A stretch of 64,000 bases of DNA, from contig JAFULQ010000026.1 in NCBI GenBank assembly GCA_017473265.1, positions 62,001 through 126,000 of the forward strand, in the 5' to 3' direction. Below are positions 44,135 through 52,816 of the stretch, piece after piece. The position numbers and the translations under genes are program-made. Positions within the stretch are counted from its first letter, which is position 1. Each line of letters begins with the position of its first letter. The notes beneath the pieces are model-generated. The model was not told the DNA's origin. It saw nothing but the letters and a program-made list of their open reading frames with translations, and did not search any database. This DNA comes from Erysipelotrichaceae bacterium. Its GTDB lineage: Bacteria > Bacillota_I > Bacilli_A > Erysipelotrichales > Erysipelotrichaceae.

Positions 44135-44754
44135 ACTTTACGAATAAAGTTAGTCGCAATTTTAGCTTCTCTTTCTGGTAATCCATAAGCTTCTTTACCT
44201 AAAGCAATACTCTTCATTAAGAACGTCATATTTTTTGCTAAATTACGCATAACTTGTAAGCCTTCACCATCTTCTAAAGCCTCACCTTGTTTAGCACCAT
44301 GTACACTATTCCAATAATTACTACTAGCCACAGGCATACCACTAATTGTAAAATACTTATTCAAAACATCAAATGTTGCTGAACAACCACCACGTCTTGC
44401 GACTGCAATGCTTGCTCCAACCATCATACGTTTATCCAAACGAGAACTGTAGAATAAACGATCTAAAAAAGCAAGTAATGTACCATTTGGACTTGCATAA
44501 TACACTGGAGAAGCCACCACTAATCCATCACATGTTTCTAATTTCTTATTTACTTCATCTACAATATCATTGAATACACAATGACCATTTTTATAACAGA
44601 AACCACAACCAATACATCCACGAATGTCTTGTTGACCAATTTGAATCACTTCTGTTTCAACATTCTCTTCTTTAAATACTTTTACCATTTCATCTAAAGC
44701 AATTGCTGTATTTCCATTCACTCTAGGACTTCCATTAATTAATAATACTTTCAT
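44131..44754 (-). CDS. flavodoxin-like NAD(P)H-dependent FMN oxidoreductase
   Basis: A 207-residue flavoprotein: LLINGSPRVNGNTAIALDE at the start, DIRGCIGCGFCYKNGHCVFND (cysteine-rich, typical of this group) and ASPVYYASPNGTLLAFLDRLF binding FMN. The family reduces quinones, iron or nitroaromatics. ATG 44752-44754 has AAGGAG upstream; the longer frame overlaps the small membrane protein and is rejected. Confidence 0.9.
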   Translation of the reverse strand: MKVLLINGSPRVNGNTAIALDEMVKVFKEENVETEVIQIGQQDIRGCIGCGFCYKNGHCVFNDIVDEVNKKLETCDGLVVASPVYYASPNGTLLAFLDRLFYSSRLDKRMMVGASIAVARRGGCSATFDVLNKYFTISGMPVASSNYWNSVHGAKQGEALEDGEGLQVMRNLAKNMTFLMKSIALGKEAYGLPEREAKIATNFIRKV

Positions 44755-44759
44755 TTGTT

Positions 44760-44945
44760 TTATCTCCTTTTCATCCCTACTACTATACAAATAATAGCTA
44801 TTATATACGTTGGCCAATATAAGAAAGAATACATCACTAACCAATCAAAATATTGCCAACTTTCATTCCAAATTTTATAAATCCCTAACACCAAAGGTAA
44901 TAATAGTAAACTAATACCTATACTAAATATAATTTTTTTAATCAT
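44760..44945 (-). CDS. small membrane protein
   Basis: A 61-residue protein made almost only of two hydrophobic segments (IIFSIGISLLLLPLVLGIY and a second ending YWPTYIIAIICIVVG) and a basic end. I do not recognise it. It starts ATG within the overlap with the HD gene (ATGATTAA), so translation would be coupled; a GTG three codons earlier is also possible. The ribosome site is weak, so expression is not certain. Confidence 0.5.
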   Translation of the reverse strand: MIKKIIFSIGISLLLLPLVLGIYKIWNESWQYFDWLVMYSFLYWPTYIIAIICIVVGMKRR

Positions 44946-45507
44946 ACTTTTCACTTGCTATTTTATCTAATGTATCTTTTAAAATTTCTTTACGTAATGC
45001 AGTTAAATATTCAGAAAACTCCACTTTATCAAAGGCATATGTCTTATTTAATTCATACTCCAATGGAATCCAGGTAGAAATATCAGATTCATTATGTTGA
45101 ATTAATGCTTCTAAAGAATCCATTGCTTTATAAATCTTAGCTTCCACTGTTTTTCTTTCTTCCATTTCTTTATACAACATTAACATCTCTTCATTATATG
45201 GCGCAGGAAGTGTTTTAACCCATGCATACAACACATTTTCTTCAACTTTTTCATCCGTACTTGTTTTCTCAAATGTTGGAATATCACCCGTAAAAGCTTC
45301 CCCTAAATCATGAATCAAACACATTTGAATCACTTTATTCATATCTGCTTCTGGAAATACATCCTTCAAAAAAAATGCCATTAAAGAAATACGCCAACTA
45401 TGTTCAGCAACACTTTCATGTCTTCCATTGCTAGTATAACAATGTCTTGTCGCATCTTTTAAACGTTCCGCGACTTTCATAATTTCTAAAAATTTTCTAG
45501 GATTCAT
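44938..45507 (-). CDS. HD-domain hydrolase (YfbR/HDDC2-like)
   Basis: A 189-residue phosphohydrolase of the HD family: RHESVAEHSWRISLMAFFL, CLIHDLGEAFTGDI (the HD pair) and AMDSLEALIQHNE. Similar proteins act as 5'-deoxynucleotidases or in pathogenesis-related PPHD groups. GAGGTGAAAGG precedes the ATG. It follows the ABC-F gene in an operon. Confidence 0.9.
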   Translation of the reverse strand: MNPRKFLEIMKVAERLKDATRHCYTSNGRHESVAEHSWRISLMAFFLKDVFPEADMNKVIQMCLIHDLGEAFTGDIPTFEKTSTDEKVEENVLYAWVKTLPAPYNEEMLMLYKEMEERKTVEAKIYKAMDSLEALIQHNESDISTWIPLEYELNKTYAFDKVEFSEYLTALRKEILKDTLDKIASEKYD

Positions 45508-45534
45508 CCTTTCACCTCCACAAAGAATAAACTA

Positions 45535-47289
45535 CTACCTACTATTTTTAATAGCCTCTTCAATTTCTAACAATTCCATCCAACGTTCGTTCTTTTGTTC
45601 TAATAACACTTCCAGTTCACTACGCTGATTAGATAAAATACTAATTTCATTAAAATCACTAATAGTATTCATCTTAACATCAATATCTGCAATTTGCTGT
45701 TCAAGATCCATAATCACACTTTCCATGGATTCTAATTCTTTTTTATCTTTGCTAGATAAATATGGTTTATTCTCTCTTTGTTGTTTCTTATATTCACTAT
45801 AAGACACTTTTTCTTTCACAACAACCTCTTTTTGTTTTTGTTCAAAATAATCGCTATATCCACCAATATATTGTTGAATACCACCATTTTCAAAAGCAAA
45901 TAACGTATCACAACAACGATCCAAGAAATAACGATCATGAGAAACCGTGATCACAATTCCATTAAACGAATCCAAATAATCTTCTAAAATTTGTAATGTT
46001 TGAATATCTAAATCATTGGTTGGTTCATCTAACAACAAGACATTTGGTGCACTCATCAAAACCTTCAACAAATACAAACGTCTTTTTTCACCACCACTTA
46101 ATAAACCTACTTTAGAATATTGAAGCCTAGCATCAAACAAGAAGCGTTCTAGCATCATTTTAGCACTCATTGTACCATCCAAAGTTTTTAAATCATTACT
46201 CACTTCCATGATGACATCACGAACCACCATCGTATCATCCAAATCATCAGTGCCTTGTTTAAAATACCCAATACGTACCGTTTCACCAAGTTCTACTTTT
46301 CCTTCACTTGGTTCTAACTCCTTAGCCAACAAATTCAACAAGGTACTTTTCCCACAACCATTATCACCAACAATCCCAATACGATCATTACGCTTAACCG
46401 TATACGTAAAATTTGCAAATAACCACTTATCATTAATCCAATATCCAAGATTTTCAATATTCATAATCTTCTTTCCTAAACGAGAAGACAAACGAATCAT
46501 ATCTACATTGGATACTTGTTGAATATCTTCAATACTACTCAATTTTTCAAAACGTTCGATACGTTCTTTACTTTTTGTACTTCTAGCTTGTGCATTACTA
46601 CGAATCCATTCCAACTCCTTACGCAAGAATGCATGACGCTTACGCTCATTTGCTAAACTTTGTTCTTCACGCATCGTTTTTAATGATAAAAATTCAGAAT
46701 AATTGGCTTGATACTCATAGATTTTACTACGATCAATTTCAATAATCTTCGTCGCAATTCTCTCTAGGAAATAACGATCATGAGTAACCATAACCATAGC
46801 TTTAGAATATTTCATTAAATACTTTTCTAACCATTCGATCATATCATTATCCATATGGTTCGTTGGTTCATCCAACAATAACAAGTCACATGGTTTTAAT
46901 AGTGCAATAGCTAAAGCTACACGCTTTCTTTGACCACCACTCAATGTACCAATGGTTTTATTCAATTCTTCTACTTTTAAACGACTTAAAATTGCTTTCA
47001 TTTCAAACTCTTCAAAGTCACCACAACGCTCTTTTACCACTTCAAAAATCGTTTTATGTTCATCAAAATCATCGTCTTGTGCTAAATACGATAAACGCAA
47101 GCCATTCTTTTTAATAATCTTTCCAACATAGTTTTCTTTATCTGCTAATATCTTTAAAAAAGTACTTTTACCAGTACCATTCACACCAACTAATGCTATT
47201 TTATCTGTATCCTCAATAGAAAAAGACACTTTATCTAAAATACATTTTTCATTATGAAATTTAGTTAGTTCATTTGTACTCATTAACAT
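45535..47289 (-). CDS. ABC-F family ATPase
   Basis: A 584-residue soluble protein with two ABC domains and no membrane segments: Walker A LVGVNGTGKSTFLK and IVGDNGCGKSTLLN, signatures LSGGQRKRVALA and LSGGEKRRLYLL, and a C-terminal coiled coil. ABC-F proteins bind the ribosome to set translation under stress or to protect it from antibiotics. It is closest in layout to Uup/YdiF-type housekeeping members; resistance roles cannot be judged. Start ATG at 47287-47289 with GTGGTGAT upstream. Confidence 0.92.
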   Translation of the reverse strand: MLMSTNELTKFHNEKCILDKVSFSIEDTDKIALVGVNGTGKSTFLKILADKENYVGKIIKKNGLRLSYLAQDDDFDEHKTIFEVVKERCGDFEEFEMKAILSRLKVEELNKTIGTLSGGQRKRVALAIALLKPCDLLLLDEPTNHMDNDMIEWLEKYLMKYSKAMVMVTHDRYFLERIATKIIEIDRSKIYEYQANYSEFLSLKTMREEQSLANERKRHAFLRKELEWIRSNAQARSTKSKERIERFEKLSSIEDIQQVSNVDMIRLSSRLGKKIMNIENLGYWINDKWLFANFTYTVKRNDRIGIVGDNGCGKSTLLNLLAKELEPSEGKVELGETVRIGYFKQGTDDLDDTMVVRDVIMEVSNDLKTLDGTMSAKMMLERFLFDARLQYSKVGLLSGGEKRRLYLLKVLMSAPNVLLLDEPTNDLDIQTLQILEDYLDSFNGIVITVSHDRYFLDRCCDTLFAFENGGIQQYIGGYSDYFEQKQKEVVVKEKVSYSEYKKQQRENKPYLSSKDKKELESMESVIMDLEQQIADIDVKMNTISDFNEISILSNQRSELEVLLEQKNERWMELLEIEEAIKNSR

Positions 47290-47302
47290 TTTTATCACCA
47301 CA

Positions 47303-47352
47303 TAAAAAATGATAGCAAATTCTCATTGTTTTCTCAATGAGAACTCGCTATC
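47303..47352 (-). terminator. terminator after amidohydrolase gene
   Basis: On the minus strand an 18-bp stem with two mismatches, GATAGC...CAATGAGAA...TTGCTATC, closes on a six-base loop and is followed by ATTTTTTAT. It is the largest terminator hairpin in the window. Confidence 0.92.
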
Positions 47353-47356
47353 ACCA

Positions 47357-48946
47357 TTATTTTTGATATACACATTTACCAGCTACATACGTTTCTAATA
47401 CTTGAATATCTTGAATTGTACTTACTTCTACTGTAAATGGATTCTTATCTAATATCACAAAATCCGCTAAATACTCCTTTTGTATTTTACCTTTTATTTT
47501 TTCATCAAAACTTGCATATGCACTTTGTGTTGTATAACTATCCAATGCTTCTTTCACACTAAATGCTTGTTCAAGTAAATATGGTTCAACACTACCTTTA
47601 CGATCGGTACGTGTAATTGCACATTGCATACCCGCTAAAGCATTTGGCATTTCTACTGGACAATCCGTTCCATTGGAAACCGTTAATCCCATATCCATCA
47701 AACTCTTCCAACTATACGAAGTACTCGCCAATTCTTTGCCCACACATTCCTCAACAATATGAATATCATAATCCAAGAAAATTGTTTGTGCATACGTATG
47801 TAATTTCAATTTTGCCATACGTTCTAATTGATCTTTACGAGAAATTTGCATATGCACAATACCATGACGATGATTGTCTCTAGGATATAACATCAAGGCT
47901 TTTTCATAAGCATCAAGAATCACATCTAAACAAGCATCACCAATCGCATGCACCGCTATTTGCATACTCATCTTATGAGCATAAACAATCATATCTTCCA
48001 TCATCTTTGCATCAAAACACAACATACCTTGTGTAGTAGGATCACTAGCATAAGGAATCGATAAATACGCCGTTCTAGCACCTAATGAGCCATCACCCAA
48101 AATTTTAAGAGGCCCAATTCGATAGAAAGCATCTCCATTACCAGTCATATGTCCACTTTCAACGAATTTTTGTAAATCCTCTAAAGATTCAAAATTCGCT
48201 TGTTGATAAACACGCACTGATAAATTACCTTCTTTTTTAACTTCTTCATATGCTTCATTAACCGTTTTATAACCAACACTTCTAAACATACAATAATCAT
48301 CACTTTGCGAACTCGTTACACCATAACTATTTAACTTCTTGCATGCTTCAACAATCATTTTCTTCAAATCATCTTTTGTTGGACTAGGCACAAAATGATA
48401 TACTTGTTCCATTGTATCATCATAGAAAATACCTTTTTGAATGTCTTCATCACAAGTTTCTAAATCAATACCCATCACTTCTAACGCTTTTGTATTAGTC
48501 ACCAAACAATGTCCACATACACGAGTTAAATACATAGGATACTCAGTAGTAATGGTATCTAAATCAAAACGAGTTGGCATACGCTTTTCATCACTAAAAT
48601 AATCTTGATTCCAACCTCTACCCTTAATCCAACTACCTTCAGAAAAGTTGTGTTCTTGAATAAAAGTACGCATATACTCACACATTTCTTTTAAAGAATG
48701 CGTATGTTCATCTAATTTTCCATTCAATAAATAATTACCATAATTTAATATATGCATATGGCTATCATTAAAGCCACTACACACAAATTTACCTTGTAAA
48801 TCTACAACTACGTCCTCATCATTTTTACACGCTAAAACCTCTTCATTTGAACCAACAAACGAAAATAAGCCATTTTCAACAACAAATGCTTGTTGTAATT
48901 CTTGATCACTAGTATACACTTGTCCATTTAGATATATAGTCTTCAT
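47357..48946 (-). CDS. amidohydrolase family protein (YtcJ-like)
   Basis: A 529-residue metal-dependent amidohydrolase: start with composite beta domain, metal motif FNDSHMHILNYG, QIAVHAIGDACLDVILDAYE, HGIVHMQISRKDQLERM and VSNGTDCPVEMPN (catalytic aspartate). YtcJ-like proteins are uncharacterised; the group hydrolyses amides or N-acyl compounds. A large terminator follows. Its promoter overlaps, back to back, that of the HAD gene on the plus strand. Confidence 0.9.
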   Translation of the reverse strand: MKTIYLNGQVYTSDQELQQAFVVENGLFSFVGSNEEVLACKNDEDVVVDLQGKFVCSGFNDSHMHILNYGNYLLNGKLDEHTHSLKEMCEYMRTFIQEHNFSEGSWIKGRGWNQDYFSDEKRMPTRFDLDTITTEYPMYLTRVCGHCLVTNTKALEVMGIDLETCDEDIQKGIFYDDTMEQVYHFVPSPTKDDLKKMIVEACKKLNSYGVTSSQSDDYCMFRSVGYKTVNEAYEEVKKEGNLSVRVYQQANFESLEDLQKFVESGHMTGNGDAFYRIGPLKILGDGSLGARTAYLSIPYASDPTTQGMLCFDAKMMEDMIVYAHKMSMQIAVHAIGDACLDVILDAYEKALMLYPRDNHRHGIVHMQISRKDQLERMAKLKLHTYAQTIFLDYDIHIVEECVGKELASTSYSWKSLMDMGLTVSNGTDCPVEMPNALAGMQCAITRTDRKGSVEPYLLEQAFSVKEALDSYTTQSAYASFDEKIKGKIQKEYLADFVILDKNPFTVEVSTIQDIQVLETYVAGKCVYQK

Positions 48947-48968
48947 AATTTGTACCTCAGATGTTTTT

Positions 48969-48996
48969 ATTTTATCATGAAAGATTTGTTAGACAA
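48969..48996 (-). promoter_or_regulatory. promoter of the amidohydrolase gene
   Basis: On the minus strand: -35 TTGTCT (48991-48996), 16-base spacer, -10 TAAAAT (48969-48974). Confidence 0.5.
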
Positions 48997-49014
48997 CACA
49001 ATTCTTGTTATAAT
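48986..49014 (+). promoter_or_regulatory. sigma-A promoter of the HAD gene
   Basis: On the plus strand: -35 TTGTTA (48986-48991), 17-base spacer, -10 TATAAT (49009-49014). It shares base 48991 with the opposing -35 of the amidohydrolase promoter. Confidence 0.75.
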
Positions 49015-49037
49015 GACTACATTAGCGAGGTAAATAT

Positions 49038-49748
49038 ATGAACACAATCTTTTTTGATTTAGACGGAACTCTACTACCAATGGACCTAGATGAATTCATC
49101 CAAAAATACTTTGGATATATCGTAGAAACTATGTATAAAAATGGTAGAGATGGAAAAATGATTCTAAATGCCATTTTAAAAGGTGTAGAAAATATTATTA
49201 AAAATGATGGTACAATGACCAATGAAAAAAAATTCTGGCAAACTTTTACTGCAATAACCAATATTCCTCAAGAAGACATCGAACCAGAATTCAATAAATT
49301 CTATGAAGAAGTATTTGATATAATTGACACCGGTGCTCAAAGCCAAAACATGATTGAAGCTGTAAAAGTATTAAAACAAAAAGGATACACTCTATACTTA
49401 ACAACTTCTCCACTATTCCCTGCTATCGCAACCCAAAAACGCATGAAATGGGCAGGATTAGATAAAGAAGACTTTGAACTAGTTACAACTTATGAAAATA
49501 GTAGTTATTGCAAACCAAATCCAGCCTACTACCAAGAAGTGATTACAAAGCACAATTTAGACCCTAAAAACATCTTAATGGTAGGAAATGATGTGAAAGA
49601 AGATGGAGCTATTCAACAATTAGGTGTAGATTTATATTTAGTAGATGATTTCTTATTAAATAAATACAATTTAGAAATTAACTGCAAATATAGAAGTAAT
49701 TCGGAACAATTCTTAAACTATGTAAAACAATTACCAGAAAGCAAATAG
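49038..49748 (+). CDS. HAD family hydrolase
   Basis: A 236-residue HAD phosphatase with motif I FFDLDGTLLP (residues 5-14), motif II LTTSP, and motif III/IV CKPNPAYY then MVGNDVKEDG. The C1-type cap inserts between motif I and II. Substrate unknown. One of only two genes on the plus strand. GAGG precedes the ATG. Confidence 0.92.
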   Translation: MNTIFFDLDGTLLPMDLDEFIQKYFGYIVETMYKNGRDGKMILNAILKGVENIIKNDGTMTNEKKFWQTFTAITNIPQEDIEPEFNKFYEEVFDIIDTGAQSQNMIEAVKVLKQKGYTLYLTTSPLFPAIATQKRMKWAGLDKEDFELVTTYENSSYCKPNPAYYQEVITKHNLDPKNILMVGNDVKEDGAIQQLGVDLYLVDDFLLNKYNLEINCKYRSNSEQFLNYVKQLPESK

Positions 49749-49769
49749 GAACACATGTTCCTATTTTTT
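49744..49769 (+). terminator. terminator of the HAD gene
   Basis: AATAGGAACA and TGTTCCTATT around the stop codon TAG (49746-49748), followed by TTTT. It lies just before the opposing terminator of the next gene. Confidence 0.85.
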
Positions 49770-49771
49770 CA

Positions 49772-49800
49772 TTAAAAAGAAGATTATTTACAATCTTCTC
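49772..49800 (-). terminator. terminator after RimJ/RimL-type acetyltransferase gene
   Basis: On the minus strand AGAAGATT-gtaaat-AATCTTCT is followed by TTT. The stop codon (49784-49786) is within. Ends the nine-gene run that begins at 55253. Confidence 0.85.
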
Positions 49801-50317
49801 TAAATAATTCCATCATGATAATATCATGAGATTCACCTTTGTGATAACGAGCTTTATGCCATCTACCACACTCTTTAAAACCTAACTTCTTATAAACTTC
49901 TAAAGCATGTGTATTATAACTAAATACTTCAATATGAATTGCATGATATCTTTGGGTATTAAATATAAAATCAATGACTAGCTGCATAGCTTCTTTGCCA
50001 TATCCCATATGACGATACTCTTTCGCAAGATAAATACCTAAAGTAATATATTGTTGATGAGAATCCGCATTAAACAAAGACACATGTCCCATAAATGTAT
50101 CTGTTTCTTTATGAACAATTGAAAACAAATATGGCCCTTCATTCCATTTTGTTAATAACGCTTCCACCTTTTCTTCACCCATCAAACTATCATAGAAACC
50201 ATTAAAATGAGCAATATCTTCATCTTCATTCATCCACTTTGTCATTATTTCTACTTCATTTTTTAAATCCATTGGTGATAAATATACTTGTTTACCAACT
50301 AATTTCTTATAATACAT
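49784..50317 (-). CDS. GNAT N-acetyltransferase (RimJ/RimL-like)
   Basis: A 177-residue acetyltransferase with YLAKEYRHMGYGKEAMQLVIDFIF (acetyl-CoA loop) and HIEVFSYNTHALEVYKKLGFKECG. This subgroup acetylates N-termini of ribosomal proteins or small amines such as aminoglycosides or spermidine; the target here is unknown. Last gene of a tightly spaced run of nine. Confidence 0.9.
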   Translation of the reverse strand: MYYKKLVGKQVYLSPMDLKNEVEIMTKWMNEDEDIAHFNGFYDSLMGEEKVEALLTKWNEGPYLFSIVHKETDTFMGHVSLFNADSHQQYITLGIYLAKEYRHMGYGKEAMQLVIDFIFNTQRYHAIHIEVFSYNTHALEVYKKLGFKECGRWHKARYHKGESHDIIMMELFREDCK

Positions 50318-50328
50318 ACCCTAACCTC

Positions 50329-50694
50329 CTAGATTAATTTATTCCCACATTTTGGACAATACTCAAAATCTTCTTTTGTCATATATCCACAATGCATACA
50401 ACATTTTTCTTCTCTACCTTTTTTAAATGCTAAATCAGAAACTTCTAATCTTGTAATTTCCTTACGTTCAATTTTAGCACCCAATTCTTTATCCAATTCA
50501 CAAGTACTACCACAACATGTCATTTGTGCATAATAGCGCTTATTCCATTTAAATAGAGGAATAAAGAATAACATAAAATAAGAATATACCATTATAATTT
50601 GTACAGTAGAAAATGTAGAACAATTACCACATTGCATGACTTGTTCAAAATCTAATATCTTTTCTTTTTGTCCACTTCCCATAATTATAAACAT
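50329..50694 (-). CDS. zinc-ribbon membrane-associated protein
   Basis: A 121-residue protein with MFIIMGSGQKEK at the start, CGNC at 22-25, a hydrophobic stretch (34-48) followed by KWNKRYYAQMTCCGSTCEL, and a zinc ribbon CCMHCGY...CPKCG at the C-terminus. Similar uncharacterised zinc-ribbon proteins occur in many Firmicutes. I keep the first ATG (50692-50694) because GAGG in the end of the preceding gene is well spaced. Function unknown. Confidence 0.8.
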   Translation of the reverse strand: MFIIMGSGQKEKILDFEQVMQCGNCSTFSTVQIIMVYSYFMLFFIPLFKWNKRYYAQMTCCGSTCELDKELGAKIERKEITRLEVSDLAFKKGREEKCCMHCGYMTKEDFEYCPKCGNKLI

Positions 50695-50697
50695 ATA

Positions 50698-51513
50698 TTA
50701 CATCCTCTTAGCATTTTCTAATAGCCATTTCGCAACTGCATCTTCATAATTATAACCAATCACATCTGTCGCAATTTCTTTTAGTTCTTCTACTGCATTA
50801 CTTACTGCATATGCTTCATCCGCCATTTTAAACATATCATAATCATTCATTGCATCACCAAAAACAACAACTTTATCACAATGATACATTTCTTTTAGTT
50901 GTAACACTGCATTGGCTTTCGATGCATTTTTAGGCATAATTTCAAACCAAGTTTCTTTAGAATAAATGTCTTCATAACATACACAATGATAGATATCCTT
51001 GTATTTCTCATACAAAGGCATTAATTTATCCATTTCATCAACACATGTAATATAAAACAATTTTCCATAAGATAACTCTTCTAAAGCTTCTACCGGCATT
51101 AAGCGATCATCACCTTCACGACTTTGAATATACGCATCCAAACCACGAGTATTGTATTTTTCGACATAAGCCATCTTTTCTTCATTATTACGATAACTAT
51201 AAGTAACTGGATATACTTCATGTGCTAATAAATCATCAATAACTGTATAAATAGAATCATCAAAATAATTACCCACAAGAACTTCACCTGTAACATTATC
51301 TTTAATAAAGGTTCCATTATATACAATGACTGGTATTTTTGCTTGTATACCTTCCGCTACTTTTTTTGATGTATTAAATGAACGTGCTGTCGCATATGAA
51401 AATAAAATACCATCATTAGTTAATTGATTAATAACATCATTGGTAAAAGCAGAAGTTGTAATTTCTTTATTTAATAAGGTTCCATCTAAATCTGATACAT
51501 ATAAAGTCTTCAT
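50698..51513 (-). CDS. Cof-type HAD phosphatase
   Basis: A 271-residue HAD-IIB (Cof) phosphatase: YVSDLDGTLLNKE (motif I), YATARS (II), K198-type region, and VVFGDAMNDYDMFKMADEAYAVSNA (IV). Typical substrates are sugar phosphates or flavin/pyridoxal phosphates. Its start shares one base with the stop of the GNAT gene before it. Confidence 0.92.
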   Translation of the reverse strand: MKTLYVSDLDGTLLNKEITTSAFTNDVINQLTNDGILFSYATARSFNTSKKVAEGIQAKIPVIVYNGTFIKDNVTGEVLVGNYFDDSIYTVIDDLLAHEVYPVTYSYRNNEEKMAYVEKYNTRGLDAYIQSREGDDRLMPVEALEELSYGKLFYITCVDEMDKLMPLYEKYKDIYHCVCYEDIYSKETWFEIMPKNASKANAVLQLKEMYHCDKVVVFGDAMNDYDMFKMADEAYAVSNAVEELKEIATDVIGYNYEDAVAKWLLENAKRM

Positions 51514-52067
51514 TATTCCACCAATTTATAAATCCTTTCAAATACTTCATCTCCACTATATTTGCGCATCATATGCTCATATTCTGTATACGTTACTGTT
51601 CCTCTATAGGACAACATTTCATAGACTACCCCATATTCTTCGGTTTTAAAACCACATTCTTTGTAGCCATTATTTACATAAAATTGTTTACGTTTCATGG
51701 TTTCTATTACATGCATATCTACTTCTTCAATATTCAAAATCAAGCGTTGTGAAGTAAATATATTCGCTACATCACGTAAGATTTGACTACCATAACCTTG
51801 ACCTTGTAATGACTTTTCAACTGCTAGATACCACAAAAATACGATATCCGCATCATACACCGTACACAACATACCTACAAAAACATCTGTATCAAAAATT
51901 GCATACATATCCGAAATATCATTTTTTGATTGTTCTAATAAAATCTCAAATGGCACTTGTTCATCTAGTGGAAAAGATGCTTCATACAAAGTTTGAACTT
52001 TATGTATCAAATCATTAGAATCATGAATATCCAAAAATAGCAATTTACGATTATCTATTGATTTCAT
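51513..52067 (-). CDS. GNAT N-acetyltransferase
   Basis: A 184-residue GNAT protein: LWYLAVEKSLQGQGYGSQILRDVA (acetyl-CoA loop Q/RxxGxG/A) and RKQFYVNNGYKECGF. The start is uncertain: ATG 52065-52067 (MKSIDNRKLLFLD) is the most natural but lies inside the end of tatD with no good ribosome site; a GTG two codons earlier and an ATG five codons earlier also fit. Target unknown. Confidence 0.8.
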   Translation of the reverse strand: MKSIDNRKLLFLDIHDSNDLIHKVQTLYEASFPLDEQVPFEILLEQSKNDISDMYAIFDTDVFVGMLCTVYDADIVFLWYLAVEKSLQGQGYGSQILRDVANIFTSQRLILNIEEVDMHVIETMKRKQFYVNNGYKECGFKTEEYGVVYEMLSYRGTVTYTEYEHMMRKYSGDEVFERIYKLVE

Positions 52068-52815
52068 ACACACGCAATGCATTCTCCGTTGCTTTTTCAA
52101 TAACAAAATCTTCACTTACACCACGCAATTTCGCAATAATCGAAACCACATTCATTGCATGATACGCTTCACAACGTTCATCTTTCATCTCAAAAGGAGC
52201 CGCGTACGGACAATCTGTCTCAATTAATAAACGATCCCATGGAGTTTCCATTAAACAAGCTATTGGTGCCGCATTCCAATCAGGATATGATAAATCATTG
52301 TTATAACTAACATACATACCAATCGCTAATGCTCTTTTTAAGATATCCACTGGACCAGAATAGCGATGTAATACACCTTTTGGTTGATACTCTTCTAAAA
52401 TTTCAATCACATCTTCATGCGCATCACGATCATGGATAATAACTGGCATATTCAATTCTTTAGCTAACTCTAATTGTTCTTTGAAAATACGCTTTTGTAA
52501 GTCTTTCGGTTCATCCCAAAAATAATCCAAACCCATTTCACCAATCGCAACAATCTTAGGATGTTGAATCTTGGCTTTCAAAATATCCATATAATGATCT
52601 GGTGTTTCTAACACCCAATGCGGATGAATACCCAAACTACCATAAGCAAAATCATATTTCTCACAAATATCTAATATCGTATCAAACACATCCACATCAC
52701 TACAGCAATTTAAAATATACCCAATATTGGTGTTCTTTAAATGCTCTAAACGTTCATAACGATCTTTATCAAATTGAGCATCCTCATAATGCACATGACT
52801 ATCAAACAACTTCAT
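52051..52815 (-). CDS. TatD family metal-dependent hydrolase
   Basis: A 254-residue TIM-barrel hydrolase: FDSHVHYEDAQFD (HxH), IGEMGLDYFWDEP (Glu), VIIHDRDAHEDVI, LHRYSG and LIETDCPYAAP (Asp). The TatD family includes 3'-5' exonucleases and D-tyrosyl-tRNA or peptide hydrolases, the cytoplasmic role is not settled. This is a divergent member, not the rsmA-linked tatD. One base separates it from the peptidase gene. Confidence 0.88.
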   Translation of the reverse strand: MKLFDSHVHYEDAQFDKDRYERLEHLKNTNIGYILNCCSDVDVFDTILDICEKYDFAYGSLGIHPHWVLETPDHYMDILKAKIQHPKIVAIGEMGLDYFWDEPKDLQKRIFKEQLELAKELNMPVIIHDRDAHEDVIEILEEYQPKGVLHRYSGPVDILKRALAIGMYVSYNNDLSYPDWNAAPIACLMETPWDRLLIETDCPYAAPFEMKDERCEAYHAMNVVSIIAKLRGVSEDFVIEKATENALRVYEINR

Positions 52816-52816
52816 A

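Noticed and set aside
44755-44844. 30-residue extension of the FMN reductase
   Set aside because: It overlaps the small membrane protein and has no flavodoxin features; the ribosome site supports the internal ATG.
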